Shown here piece after piece: positions 44,361 through 53,790 of a DNA stretch of 64,000 nucleotides. Source of the DNA: Sulfurospirillum_A sp029027265 (GTDB lineage Bacteria > Campylobacterota > Campylobacteria > Campylobacterales > Sulfurospirillaceae). The stretch lies in the NCBI GenBank assembly GCA_029027265.1, contig CP093061.1, positions 1,922,001 through 1,986,000 on the forward strand. Reading direction: 5' to 3'. Numbering within the stretch: the stretch's first letter is position 1; every line of letters starts with the position of its first letter. Under the pieces are notes generated by a model. That model searched no databases. It had not been told where the DNA came from and was given only the letters and a program-made list of their open reading frames with translations. Position numbers and translations under genes: made by a program.

Positions 44361-44584
44361 ATTCTATTAACCTCAATCTTTTTTGCTTCTTCAAATCTAA
44401 GAGCAATAATACTATTACCAACTTCTACTTCCATAGTACGTTTCAATAACGTTACCAATCTAACTTTTACAAAACTGTTTTTCCTTAAACCAAAAGATGC
44501 TAACCTCTGTTTAAGTTCCCCTTCTGCCCTCACTTGCAAGATTTCTGCTTTTTCATCAGTTTTTAAATCTGCCAATGCAACCAT
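44357..44584 (-). CDS. feoA: Ferrous iron transport protein A
   Basis: A 75-residue SH3-like FeoA from ATG 44584, chosen because GGAG lies six bases upstream and the family starts near VALADLK. Marks: GELKQRLASFGLRKNSFV and SIIALRFEEAKKIEV. It helps FeoB function. A Fur-box-like sequence lies about 20 bp upstream. Confidence 0.92.
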   Translation of the reverse strand: MVALADLKTDEKAEILQVRAEGELKQRLASFGLRKNSFVKVRLVTLLKRTMEVEVGNSIIALRFEEAKKIEVNRI

Positions 44585-44599
44585 AAATTCTCCTTTTTT

Positions 44600-44620
44600 G
44601 TTTTTGATAATCATTATTTT
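44600..44620 (-). promoter_or_regulatory. Probable Fur box upstream of feoAB
   Basis: The segment around 44605-44616 (TGATAATCATTA) closely matches the core of the Fur consensus GATAATGATAATCATTATC. It lies just upstream of feoA and also near the start of the divergent gene at 44685. Iron repression of feoAB is the expected effect. Confidence 0.7.
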
Positions 44621-44684
44621 TATTATAATTAATATTCCATTAAATATTAATTAATTTGCTATAATATGGCTCAAGGAGTAAACT

Positions 44685-45287
44685 TTGAAGAATTTACATA
44701 TTTATGACAGAATCATAAGAATATTTTTTGCTATCATTCTTATTTATTTATCTGATTTTGGTTTTAATTTATATGTTATTATTTCACTAATACTTTTATC
44801 TACAGCAGCCGTAGGATATTGTCCTATATATAAACTGGTAAATATAAATACTTCCTATGAAAGAAAAAATAGATTGTTGACAAAACTCCTAAAAAGTAAC
44901 CCTGGACCTGTATTTGTATTCTCTTCTAGTGGTAAACTTACCTTTCAAAATGAAGCTTCAAAAAGTATTTTACCTGAACTTCAAAACTTCAAAAATTTAT
45001 CACAAGAAGATCCAATACAAGTGATATTGAATAAAAAAAAATCAAATATGAAATACAGATATAAAGACAAACTAAAAAAACAGACCATAACAGATGTGCT
45101 AAAACTCTATACCACATACGCATATAGGTTAAGAGGAAATACTTTTGCCCTGTTAATAGATTTTAAAGAAATAGGAGCAGCATCGAAATGCACAAAAGAT
45201 GGAGAGAAGTTTTTCTGTATCTCTCTTCTAAATAATGCAGAAACTGCTCTAAGTGAAGCAAAAAAAAGACGAGGTAGATTTTTATGA
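44685..45287 (+). CDS. DUF2892 membrane domain fused to a PAS-like domain
   Basis: A 200-residue protein. Residues 1-52 are a YgaP/DUF2892 two-helix membrane domain (IYDRIIRIFFAIILIY ... GYCPIYKLVNINT). Residues 65-165 look like a PAS domain (LLKSNPGPVFVFSSSGKLTFQNEASKSI). A TTG start follows AAGGAG. Next comes NrtS, overlapping by 4 bp. A membrane-tethered PAS without any output domain suggests a sensor or partner subunit; the ligand is unknown. Confidence 0.72.
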   Translation: MKNLHIYDRIIRIFFAIILIYLSDFGFNLYVIISLILLSTAAVGYCPIYKLVNINTSYERKNRLLTKLLKSNPGPVFVFSSSGKLTFQNEASKSILPELQNFKNLSQEDPIQVILNKKKSNMKYRYKDKLKKQTITDVLKLYTTYAYRLRGNTFALLIDFKEIGAASKCTKDGEKFFCISLLNNAETALSEAKKRRGRFL

Positions 45288-45655
45288 TAACTAACCACGC
45301 TAAAGAAATTATAGTAAAAACACTGTGTGATTCTCATACAATTAATCAGTCAATGAAAATTTCAGTTGTAGTTGGAACTATTTTAAATATCATAAATCAG
45401 GGTGATTTCATATTGAATATGATGTTTGAAAATATAAACTATTTTAAATTAAGTCTTACTTATCTTGTCCCTTTTTGCGTATCAACATATACCGCAATAA
45501 CAATAAATATGAAACTAAAAATTGGTGAGATATCTATAATATCAACAAAGCTAACATGTAAAAAATGTAAAAGTTCTTTACATGTAGACCAAAATAATAT
45601 CATTCCTGAATGTCCTAAATGTGGGCTAAAAGGTTTATGGAAAGCAACTAAATAA
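45284..45655 (+). CDS. NrtS-like nitrate/nitrite transporter with zinc-ribbon tail
   Basis: A 123-residue protein. The first 75 residues match the NrtS family: MKISVVVGTILNIINQGDFI, then LSLTYLVPFCVSTYTAI, two membrane helices. The last 35 residues carry CKKCK and CPKCG, a zinc ribbon, which typical NrtS proteins lack. It may move nitrate or nitrite. It sits between the DUF2892-PAS gene and a soluble chemoreceptor, all in one run of genes. Confidence 0.72.
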   Translation: MITNHAKEIIVKTLCDSHTINQSMKISVVVGTILNIINQGDFILNMMFENINYFKLSLTYLVPFCVSTYTAITINMKLKIGEISIISTKLTCKKCKSSLHVDQNNIIPECPKCGLKGLWKATK

Positions 45656-45664
45656 AGGAAATAT

Positions 45665-46558
45665 ATGTTTTTTAAAAAAACAAACCCAAATGAAATAACT
45701 ATATCAAAAAGTGAATATGAACAACTAACAGAAAAAGCAAATCTATATGATAATATAGAGCTAAGTGAGTCAGAAAATCTTGCACTTACTATTACTAGCA
45801 ATGCCATAACAGTCAATAAGGCTTCACAGACAAGACTAATACAAATATGTGAAGTTGAAGAGTTAACAAACAACTTTATAAACAAATCAAATGAAATCAA
45901 AAAGATATCAACAAAAAGCCAAGACTCTACTATTTCATCTATTCAAACTAGTGAAGATGTCATAATAACTATAAAATCTCTTACTAAACTCATAGATAAT
46001 CTTGCAAATATTATGGAAGATTATAATTTAATACATAAAGAGTTAGATTTAAAAAATAAATCAGTTTTTTCCAAAATTGAATCAATATCAGAAATAGCCG
46101 ACCAAACAAACCTTCTTGCCCTAAATGCTGCTATTGAAGCTGCGCGTGCTGCAGAGTATGGACGTGGTTTTGCCGTCGTAGCAGATGAAGTAAGAAAACT
46201 TGCAGATGAGTCAGAAATAGCAGCAACTGAGATAGCAACTGAAACTAAAAGTATGATAGAAATTTCAAATAAAGCTCAAGAAAAAAGTAAAATTGCTCAT
46301 GAATTAGTTGAAAAAAGTCAAGGTGTAGCACTCAAAGGAGTTGAACTACTACATGAACTCATGAAAAAAGCACAAGAAAACAAGAGTGAAATAAACAAAT
46401 CTTTAACTCATATAGACGAACAACTTAAAAACTCAGATACAATAAAATCAAAAATAACCAACATAGTAGAAGATACAAAAAAAGCCATAGAGGGTAGTGC
46501 CACGAACATGGAATTAGGAAAAAACTTAACAAGAATTTTAAAAAATGTCAAAATGTAA
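45665..46558 (+). CDS. Soluble methyl-accepting chemotaxis protein
   Basis: A 297-residue chemoreceptor with no membrane helix. The N-terminal part is a coiled coil (SEYEQLTEKANLYDNIELSESE). The conserved hairpin tip is IADQTNLLALNAAIEAARAAEYGRGFAVVADEVRKLA, read in pieces, which docks CheA/CheW. No ligand-binding domain is recognisable, so it may sense through a partner, perhaps the PAS protein two genes upstream. Good AAGGAAA ribosome site. It overlaps the amidase gene by 14 bp. Confidence 0.9.
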   Translation: MFFKKTNPNEITISKSEYEQLTEKANLYDNIELSESENLALTITSNAITVNKASQTRLIQICEVEELTNNFINKSNEIKKISTKSQDSTISSIQTSEDVIITIKSLTKLIDNLANIMEDYNLIHKELDLKNKSVFSKIESISEIADQTNLLALNAAIEAARAAEYGRGFAVVADEVRKLADESEIAATEIATETKSMIEISNKAQEKSKIAHELVEKSQGVALKGVELLHELMKKAQENKSEINKSLTHIDEQLKNSDTIKSKITNIVEDTKKAIEGSATNMELGKNLTRILKNVKM

Positions 46559-47435
46559 AAAAATAAAAATTGCACTAATACAACAATCTTTTTTAAATTC
46601 CAAAAAAGAGACAATTGAAAAAACTCTAAATTTGATAAAAAAAGCAACATCAAAAAATGCTGAACTAATTCTACTTCAAGAACTCCACCAAGACAGATAT
46701 TTTTGTATCAATGAAGATACAAATAACTTTGACAAAGCCAATAGTTATAATCAAGATATAGAGTTTTGGGCAAATGTAGCAAAAGAGAACAGTGTAGTAT
46801 TGGTAACTTGCCTTTTTGAAAAACGCACTGCTGGCATTTATCACAATAGTGCCATTGTTTTTGAAAAAGATGGAACTATCGCAGGAAAGTACAGAAAAAT
46901 GCACATACCAGATGATCCAGGTTTTTATGAAAAATTCTACTTTACACAAGGAGATTTAGGCTACGAGCCAATTCAAACTAGTGTAGGAAAACTTGGTGTT
47001 CTTATCTGTTGGGACCAATGGTATCCAGAGGCTGCAAGACTTATGACACTAAAAGGTGCAGAGATTCTTATATATCCAACTGCTATAGGCTGGTTTGATG
47101 AAGACACTAAAGAAGAAAAAAAACGTCAATTAGACGCGTGGATAACCGTTCAAAGAGGACATGCAATAGCAAATGGACTGCCACTAATAGCAATTAATAG
47201 AGTTGGATTTGAGTTAGACAATAAAAAAGCAATAAATGGTATAAGATTTTGGGGTAACTCTTTCGTAGTTGGCTCACAAGGAGAATTTATAGCTCAAGCA
47301 AGTAATGACAAAGAAGAAATTATAGTTATTGAATTAGATTTGGCAAAAAGTGAAGAAGTTAGAAGAATCTGGCCATTTTTACGAGATAGACGAATAGAAA
47401 CTTACTCTGAATTAAATAGAAGATTTATTGACTAA
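46545..47435 (+). CDS. aguB: N-carbamoylputrescine amidase (nitrilase family)
   Basis: A 296-residue nitrilase-fold amidase with the E-K-C triad: E in LLQELHQDRYF, K in GKYRKMHIPDDPGF and C in VLICWDQWYPEAARL. It would hydrolyse N-carbamoylputrescine to putrescine, CO2 and ammonia, completing the route begun by agmatine deiminase (40180-41148). The two genes are 5.4 kb apart, not in one operon. Confidence 0.93.
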   Translation: MSKCKKIKIALIQQSFLNSKKETIEKTLNLIKKATSKNAELILLQELHQDRYFCINEDTNNFDKANSYNQDIEFWANVAKENSVVLVTCLFEKRTAGIYHNSAIVFEKDGTIAGKYRKMHIPDDPGFYEKFYFTQGDLGYEPIQTSVGKLGVLICWDQWYPEAARLMTLKGAEILIYPTAIGWFDEDTKEEKKRQLDAWITVQRGHAIANGLPLIAINRVGFELDNKKAINGIRFWGNSFVVGSQGEFIAQASNDKEEIIVIELDLAKSEEVRRIWPFLRDRRIETYSELNRRFID

Positions 47436-47439
47436 TTTC

Positions 47440-48006
47440 TTAATGATTTTTAAAATACCACATAAGAGCGAACATCAAACCTGATGTTTTCGCTATTTTT
47501 TCATCAAACATAAACTCCATAACTTTTTCTTTTTTTATATAAATTACTTCAATAAACTCATTATCAATACCACCACCTTCACTAACTTTCATACTATTAT
47601 CAATGGTTGAAAAATATAGAGTTTGACAACCACCAGCAAAACCTACTGCTGTATAAAAAGAAGTTATTTTTTCTACTTTTTCTAAAGGAACATCATAACC
47701 AGTCTCTTCTAAAATTTCTTCATGAGCTATCTTTTGAAGACTTTTGTTTTTATCAACCAATCCAGCACAAAGTTCATGAGTGTAGCCGTCTTGATTTTTA
47801 AGATATATTGATGGCCTAAACTGTTTTACAAAAACAAATGAATCTAACTCTTTGTGAAAAAGAAGTATAGCTACACTATCATGTGCATCAATTACATCCC
47901 AACGTTTTTCTACACCATTTTGCATATAAAACATACTTTTTGGTTTTACATAAGCTGAATCTGTACAATCTTCAAGTCTTAAAAACTCAATTTTACTATT
48001 TTTCAT
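47440..48006 (-). CDS. NUDIX hydrolase
   Basis: A 188-residue NUDIX protein from ATG 48006, whose A is shared with the mgtE stop (TAATG). The Nudix box is around GLVDKNKSLQKIAHEEILEETGYD; the EExLEETG metal-binding part is intact, but the R and the first E of the consensus are replaced. It resembles ADP-ribose or UDP-sugar pyrophosphatases. Cotranscribed with mgtE. Confidence 0.88.
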   Translation of the reverse strand: MKNSKIEFLRLEDCTDSAYVKPKSMFYMQNGVEKRWDVIDAHDSVAILLFHKELDSFVFVKQFRPSIYLKNQDGYTHELCAGLVDKNKSLQKIAHEEILEETGYDVPLEKVEKITSFYTAVGFAGGCQTLYFSTIDNSMKVSEGGGIDNEFIEVIYIKKEKVMEFMFDEKIAKTSGLMFALMWYFKNH

Positions 48007-49373
48007 TACATCAATACCCAACTAGCCAATCCTAAAAAGCTAAGAAATCCAATAACATCAGTTGAAGTTGTTAAAACTACTGTGCTTCCTATAGCAGGGT
48101 CAACTCCCACCCTCTTTAACATTAATGGAACCATAGAGCCAATAAAACCTGCACAAAGAAGATTTATAAGCATTGAAGCGGCTATAATAAAACCTATTCG
48201 ACCATCACCATACCAACTCAAAGCGATAAATCCAATTGCAATTGCGAAAACTAACCCATTTACCATAGAGAGTATCATCTCTTTTCGTATCGCTACTTTT
48301 GCACTCTCTTTGTCTATCTCACCAAGGGCGAGTTGACGAACCATAATAGTAAGCGATTGTGTTCCAGCATTGCCACCCATAGAAGCGACTATAGGCATTA
48401 AAACAGCAAGTGCAACATACGCAGTTAATACCTCTTCAAACTGCCCTATTACAGCAGAAGCTAATATAGCAGTCAAAAGATTCAAAAAAAGCCATATAAG
48501 TCTAGACTTTCCAGCTTCAAAAATGCTCTCTTCATGCTCTATTTCATCATCAACTCCCGCAAGTTTATATATCTGGTCTGTTGCTCTTTCTTGAATAATG
48601 TCATAGATATCATCTGAAGTTATTCTTCCTAAAAGTTTTCCATGATAATCAACAATAGGCAAAGCAGAAAGGTCATAATCCTCAAAAAACTCAATGACTT
48701 TTGAAATATCTTCATCATCTCTTACGTATCTTGGTTTAAATTTATCTTCTCTATTTTCCAACTCTTTACTAAACTGATTATCAAAATTAAATGTAATCAA
48801 ATCTTCTAAAGAAATAGTGTATAGCAGTCTATCAAGCTTTCCAACTATTGAGACTTGATGAACGTTTTCTAACTCGCCCTCTTTTTTTAACTCTCTTAGT
48901 CTATCTACTGCTGATTGTATTTTTTCATTATAAGAGGCTGTAAAAACCTCTGTCTGCATATATGCACCAGCTTTTTCCTCATCATATCTACTAAGTCTTT
49001 TTATCTCTTCTTGGTCTTCTTCATCCAAGCTAGCAAGAATCTCTTCAGCTTTTTCCTCATCTATCTCTTCAATATCTTGAATAAGGTCAGTTGCGTCATC
49101 ACTTTCAAGGTCTTCAATAGCTTCACTAAGCTGTTCTGGTGGTATATGTTCTATAATTTCTTTAAGGTAGTGTTCTGGAAGTTCTAGTACTAAATCTCCA
49201 AGTATATCATTTGGAAACTTCTGCAGTAAAGAGATAAAAACAGTCTCATCATCAGATCTTATGGCTTTAAGATACTTGGCTAAATCAGATACAGATATCT
49301 CATAGTCTATTTTACCAGATAAATATAGCTCAATTATCTCAATGTTATCTTTTATATCTCTATTTTTAGACAT
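48006..49373 (-). CDS. mgtE: Magnesium transporter MgtE
   Basis: A 455-residue MgtE. The acidic N domain (HIPPEQLSEAIEDLESDDATDLIQDI) is followed by two CBS domains (about 135-260, TSDDIYDII) and a five-helix channel domain with MPIVASMGGNAGTQSLTIMVR. Mg2+ bound in the N and CBS region closes the channel. Nine bp separate it from the upstream peptidase gene. Confidence 0.96.
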   Translation of the reverse strand: MSKNRDIKDNIEIIELYLSGKIDYEISVSDLAKYLKAIRSDDETVFISLLQKFPNDILGDLVLELPEHYLKEIIEHIPPEQLSEAIEDLESDDATDLIQDIEEIDEEKAEEILASLDEEDQEEIKRLSRYDEEKAGAYMQTEVFTASYNEKIQSAVDRLRELKKEGELENVHQVSIVGKLDRLLYTISLEDLITFNFDNQFSKELENREDKFKPRYVRDDEDISKVIEFFEDYDLSALPIVDYHGKLLGRITSDDIYDIIQERATDQIYKLAGVDDEIEHEESIFEAGKSRLIWLFLNLLTAILASAVIGQFEEVLTAYVALAVLMPIVASMGGNAGTQSLTIMVRQLALGEIDKESAKVAIRKEMILSMVNGLVFAIAIGFIALSWYGDGRIGFIIAASMLINLLCAGFIGSMVPLMLKRVGVDPAIGSTVVLTTSTDVIGFLSFLGLASWVLM

Positions 49374-49381
49374 TTTTAGTC

Positions 49382-50566
49382 CTATTGAATAGTCTCTTTA
49401 TTACTATCTAAACTTACTATATAATCAAAAGATTTCTCTTTTATCGGATTTTCATAGTCATTTAGTGCAACATCTATATCAACTTTATAATTTTTTATGT
49501 ATGTAAAAAATTCTTTTCTTTTTTTACCGCTTAATTTTGATTTGGTAATTTTTATAACATTATTAGGATTTATAGCACGATTATTTTTATATAGTCCAAA
49601 GTGGAGATGAGGACCAGTACTCATGCCAGTACTCCCAACGTAGCCTATCACTTGACCTTTTTTAACCCATTTACCACGCTTCATCCCTTTTCTATAACCC
49701 TTCATATGAGCATATAGCGTTTTATATCCATTATTGTGACGTATAGTTATAGTTTTGCCATAACCACCTTTTCTACCAAGCTGAACTATTTTACCATTAC
49801 CCGCTGCTCTTATAGACGTACCTCGTCTAGCAGCATAGTCTATTCCTAAATGTGCTCTATATCTTTTTAAAATAGGATGCCATCTTTTATATGTAAATCT
49901 ATCTGAAATTCTATGATAATTAACAGGTTTAGCTAAGAAAAAACCTTCTACTTCCTTGCCTTTAGAATCATAAAATCTACCCTTGTTATAACTAAACACA
50001 TAGTTTTTACGACCTCTTACCTCTACCATAGCAGCTTCTATCTTAGGTGCACCAAATTGACGACCAAGTCTTATTCTTTTTGTATAAAAAATAACTACTC
50101 TGTCACCTTTTCTAAGTCTTTTAAAATTTACACTATTTTTAAAAGCTTGTATAAATTCATGTGCTAAAAGATAGTTATTTGTTTCATTTATGATATCTTG
50201 ATAAGGTGAATTTTTTATCTCTACAGTAACTATATATTTGTCTTCTTGGTAAGATATAGGAGTTGTAGTTAAATTATAGCTATCGCCATCTTTAATAATA
50301 TGAAGCTGCAACTCTTCTCCAATTGGAATCATCACTTGCTCTATAACATCGTCTTCACTTTTGAGAATCTGATACTTTATGCCAGACATTATTTCTGTTG
50401 CTAACTCTTGTTCTTCTGGTGCTAAATCATAATATATATTATGAGGAAGTTTATTTTTTTCCAAAAAAGTTAAAAACGTTTCGCCTTTTGCCCAATTCTC
50501 TACATGTAAAGTAGAAGCTGTTAGCGAAATTACCCAAAACACTAACATAAAAAATACTCTTGTCAT
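49382..50566 (-). CDS. M23 peptidoglycan metallopeptidase, Csd3-like
   Basis: About 394 residues from the ATG at 50566 (403 from 50593). An N-terminal hydrophobic signal (TRVFFMLVFWVISLTAS), a central regulatory domain, and a C-terminal LytM domain with zinc ligands in AHLGIDYAARRG and TGPHLHFGLY. The size and order fit Csd3/Pgp3, peptidoglycan endopeptidase/carboxypeptidase enzymes that set helical cell shape in Campylobacterota. First of a unit with mgtE and the NUDIX gene. Confidence 0.9.
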   Translation of the reverse strand: MTRVFFMLVFWVISLTASTLHVENWAKGETFLTFLEKNKLPHNIYYDLAPEEQELATEIMSGIKYQILKSEDDVIEQVMIPIGEELQLHIIKDGDSYNLTTTPISYQEDKYIVTVEIKNSPYQDIINETNNYLLAHEFIQAFKNSVNFKRLRKGDRVVIFYTKRIRLGRQFGAPKIEAAMVEVRGRKNYVFSYNKGRFYDSKGKEVEGFFLAKPVNYHRISDRFTYKRWHPILKRYRAHLGIDYAARRGTSIRAAGNGKIVQLGRKGGYGKTITIRHNNGYKTLYAHMKGYRKGMKRGKWVKKGQVIGYVGSTGMSTGPHLHFGLYKNNRAINPNNVIKITKSKLSGKKRKEFFTYIKNYKVDIDVALNDYENPIKEKSFDYIVSLDSNKETIQ

Positions 50567-50676
50567 ATATGCAACCCTTTTAATTATCAACATTCTACCT
50601 AAACAACTCTAAATGTTCTTTTAAAAACTGTTATAGTATAATTATTCTCATATTTAGTAAAGCAAAAGGAGTTCTA

Positions 50677-51399
50677 TTGCGTAAGTTATTGGCAATCGTT
50701 AGTATATTTTTAATCTCTTGGCAAAGTGCAAGTGCCAAGCCACTTTTTAACGAATTTAGTACAGAGATACTTGAAATCAACGGAAGAGATGCAGTTATAA
50801 AAAACTCTGATGACATAGTCTTAGGATCATCAGGAATAGTTACTCACACTTTCAAAGTTGGTATTTCAACTATTGTAGCACGTGCTGATGTCATCAAAAA
50901 AGAGGGAGACACAGCAACTATTAGATTTAATGTTTATAAACTTTCTACTCAAGTTGCATTCCCAAAACCAGGAATTTTACCTGCCGTTGGCGACAAAGTT
51001 ATACTAAACTACCTATATGACAGAGCTCTTATAGTAGCACCTAACTACAAAGTTTACAAAGAAGTAACAAAACACTTTAAAAATATAGAGTGGATTCACC
51101 CTGATATTGTTGCAGCATATTTAGCAAAAATATTCAGACCAAACCCAGATAAAGAAATATTACAAAAAGCTTGTGAAATTAACTCAACCGGACTTATCTT
51201 TTTTGCACTAAATAACAAAGGATACTTTGTTGATTGTAATAACTTTAAAAGTGTAAAAGAGGTAAAAACAGGACACATTAAAAAAGCTCAAGTTCCTTTT
51301 TACAGTAGAGTAAAAAACATAAGTGCTAGTTGGATTAACTGGAATAGCTCTGAAATAACTGATTATAATTCACACTACAGAAGTGTGATAGGAAAATAG
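50677..51399 (+). CDS. PgbB-like plasminogen-binding N-terminal domain protein
   Basis: A 240-residue exported protein (signal RKLLAIVSIFLISWQSASA). The body (STEILEINGRDAVIKN ... VGDKVILNYLYDRALIVAPN ... IEWIHPDIVAAYLAK) matches the PgbA/PgbB N-terminal family of Campylobacterota. Helicobacter members were described as plasminogen-binding; in a free-living organism the native role is open. TTG start after AAGGAG. It abuts glcD without a gap. Confidence 0.82.
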   Translation: MRKLLAIVSIFLISWQSASAKPLFNEFSTEILEINGRDAVIKNSDDIVLGSSGIVTHTFKVGISTIVARADVIKKEGDTATIRFNVYKLSTQVAFPKPGILPAVGDKVILNYLYDRALIVAPNYKVYKEVTKHFKNIEWIHPDIVAAYLAKIFRPNPDKEILQKACEINSTGLIFFALNNKGYFVDCNNFKSVKEVKTGHIKKAQVPFYSRVKNISASWINWNSSEITDYNSHYRSVIGK

Positions 51400-52779
51400 A
51401 TGAAAGCTTTACATGTAGAGTATTTTAAAAAGCTACTTGGAAATGAGAACGTTTACGATGACAAAGCTCATCTTATAGCTTATGCATATGATGCCACAAG
51501 AGACAGATATGAACCAGATTTAGTAATATTTCCTAGAAATGAGACAGATGTTAGTGACATATTAAAGTACTGCAACGAACACAAAATCATTATTACCCCT
51601 CGTGGTGCTGGTAGTGGTTTTACAGGTGGTGCACTTCCTGCTGATGGTGGCATAATCTTAGCCTACGAAAAACATATGAATAAAATCCTTGAAATAGATA
51701 TGGAAAATATGGTTGCTGTAGTGCAACCTGGGGTTATCAACATGGATTTACAAAATACAGTTGAAGCAGTAGGACTTTTTTACCCTCCAGACCCTGCGAG
51801 TGAGCATTACTCTACCATAGGTGGAAATGTAGCTGAGAATGCTGGTGGAATGAGAGCTGCAAAATATGGCATAACAAAAGACTATGTTATGGCACTACGT
51901 GTTGTCATTCCAAATGGTGAAATCATCAGAGCAGGAAAAAGAACTATCAAAGATGTTGCAGGGTATAACACAGCAGGAATCATTATTGCAAGTGAAGGAA
52001 CGCTAGGGTGCATCACTGAAATAACACTAAAACTCATTTCAAAACCAAAATTAAGCCAAAGCATGATGGGTGTTTTCAAAACAGTAAATGCTGCTATGAA
52101 TGCAGTCTATAAAACAATGGCAGCTGGTGTGACACCAGTAGCTATGGAGTTTTTGGATAACTTGACCATAAGGGCAGTAGAGCAAAAGTACAGCAAAGGA
52201 CTTCCCACGGAAGCTGGAGCTATTTTAATAGCTACAATTGACGGAAACCTTGAAATAGAACTTAAAACGCAACTTGAAATTTTGGAAACTAAATTTAAAG
52301 AAAATGGTTGTACTGATTTTAAAGTCGCAAAAGATGAAAATGAAGCAGCTGATTTATGGTTTGCTAGAAAAAATGCTAGCCAAAGTATAACTATATATGG
52401 AAGTAAAAAACTAAATGAAGATATAACAGTACCAAGAAACAGACTTCCACAACTTCTTAAACAAATTGGAGAAATTTCTAAAAAATACAATGTAAAAGTA
52501 CCATGTTTTGGTCATACTGGCGATGGCAATGTGCATACTAACGTCATGATTGATGGAAATGATGAAAAACAGTTAGAAATTGGACACAAAGCAATAGAAG
52601 AAATCTTCAAAGCTACAATTGCTCTTGAGGGAACACTAAGCGGAGAACATGGAATTGGGCTTAGTAAAGCTCCTTACATGCACTTAGCATTTAGCGATGG
52701 AGAGATGGAACTTTTCCGCTCTATCAAAAAAGCATTTGATCCAAACAATATACTAAATCCAAGTAAAATGGGCTTGTAA
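51400..52779 (+). CDS. glcD: FAD-linked glycolate/D-lactate oxidase subunit GlcD
   Basis: A 459-residue FAD oxidoreductase. FAD-binding loop TPRGAGSGFTGGALPADGG, PPDPASEHYSTIGGNVAENAGG and the C-terminal FAD-oxidase domain with CFGHTGDGNVHTN and GTLSGEHGIGLSK. It would oxidise glycolate or D-lactate. The usual partners GlcE/GlcF are not next to it. Starts directly after the PgbB-like stop and ends directly before yihY. Confidence 0.93.
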   Translation: MKALHVEYFKKLLGNENVYDDKAHLIAYAYDATRDRYEPDLVIFPRNETDVSDILKYCNEHKIIITPRGAGSGFTGGALPADGGIILAYEKHMNKILEIDMENMVAVVQPGVINMDLQNTVEAVGLFYPPDPASEHYSTIGGNVAENAGGMRAAKYGITKDYVMALRVVIPNGEIIRAGKRTIKDVAGYNTAGIIIASEGTLGCITEITLKLISKPKLSQSMMGVFKTVNAAMNAVYKTMAAGVTPVAMEFLDNLTIRAVEQKYSKGLPTEAGAILIATIDGNLEIELKTQLEILETKFKENGCTDFKVAKDENEAADLWFARKNASQSITIYGSKKLNEDITVPRNRLPQLLKQIGEISKKYNVKVPCFGHTGDGNVHTNVMIDGNDEKQLEIGHKAIEEIFKATIALEGTLSGEHGIGLSKAPYMHLAFSDGEMELFRSIKKAFDPNNILNPSKMGL

Positions 52780-53619
52780 ATGATAAAAAAAGATGAAGTT
52801 TTAGAGTTTTTTAGAAAAGTTAAAGACCCTTCTATTGCTCACTATGCTTCATCTTTGAGTTTTCATACCATACTCTCTTTAATCCCTATTTTACTTATTT
52901 CATTTAGCATATTTACTAAAATGCCTAGCTTTAAAGAGTACTATGAAAAAATTCAACATTTTATCTTTAACTCTCTAATGCCAGCACAGCAAGATGTGGT
53001 AACACCCTACATAAATAAATTTATGGAGAACACGGGAAGCATGGGAATTACGGGTTTCATATTTGTTTTGTATGTCTCTATGATGTTTTTTCTAGACTAT
53101 GAAAAAATTATGAGTAAAATTTTCAATACAAAAAAAAGAACTCTTTGGGAATCAGTAACAACTTACTGGACCATGCTTACGATGATGCCTTTAGGTCTTG
53201 GTCTTTCATTTTATCTCTCATCTATTATAAACAATTTTCTAAGTTCAAATGAAATAACAAGTTCGATTAACCTGCTTCCATTTTTACCATATTTCATCAT
53301 CTGGTTTCTATTTTTTATCATGTTCATGATTTCAGCAAATAAACAATTAAAGAAAAAAAGTACTCTTTTAGCCTCTTTTGTTACTTCTCTAACATGGTAT
53401 AGCTCAAAAGCACTATTTATTTACTATGTGGCTTACAACAAAACTTATCTTAGTATTTATGGCTCATTTAGTATTCTAATGTTTTTCTTTTTATGGGTTT
53501 ATTTCTCATGGCTTATCTATATCTATGGTGCAAAATTATGTTCTGTGTTAGATGAAAAACAGAGACAATGCGAAGAGCGGCAAGAAAAAAGCAACAAGCC
53601 TAATACGAATAGCAAGTAA
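52780..53619 (+). CDS. YihY/BrkB family membrane protein
   Basis: A 279-residue inner-membrane protein with about six helices. DPSIAHYASSLSFHTILSLIPILLISFSIF and the later VTSLTWYSSKALFIYYVAYNKTYLSIYGSFS and FFLWVYFSWLIYIYGAKLCSVL are the family hallmarks. The function is unproven (it is not the RNase BN once proposed). Third in the pgbB-glcD-yihY unit. Confidence 0.9.
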   Translation: MIKKDEVLEFFRKVKDPSIAHYASSLSFHTILSLIPILLISFSIFTKMPSFKEYYEKIQHFIFNSLMPAQQDVVTPYINKFMENTGSMGITGFIFVLYVSMMFFLDYEKIMSKIFNTKKRTLWESVTTYWTMLTMMPLGLGLSFYLSSIINNFLSSNEITSSINLLPFLPYFIIWFLFFIMFMISANKQLKKKSTLLASFVTSLTWYSSKALFIYYVAYNKTYLSIYGSFSILMFFFLWVYFSWLIYIYGAKLCSVLDEKQRQCEERQEKSNKPNTNSK

Positions 53620-53790
53620 CGATAAACACAGGTAACTCACAAAAAACCAAAGTGGTGTTGTAAACATTTTTACCTCTACATGTAAAGAGAAAAACCAAAT
53701 CAAAAAGCTATCCATAACTCCACCTAATCCTACTACATGTAGAACTAAATGTGAGGGTGTGTTGAAAATGTGAGTGAGTAAAATTTGCAA
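53548..53790 (-). CDS. Possible small membrane protein antisense to the yihY end
   Basis: An 80-residue frame with three hydrophobic stretches (HLVLHVVGLGGVMDSFLIWFF, TPLWFFVSYLCLSLLAI, LVAFFLPLFALSLFF). The balanced composition and GLGGVMD turn look like a real protein. Against it: a TTG start with no ribosome site, and 72 bp of overlap with yihY coding sequence. Two TACATGTA copies lie inside. Status undecided. Confidence 0.42.
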   Translation of the reverse strand: MQILLTHIFNTPSHLVLHVVGLGGVMDSFLIWFFSLHVEVKMFTTPLWFFVSYLCLSLLAIRIRLVAFFLPLFALSLFFI

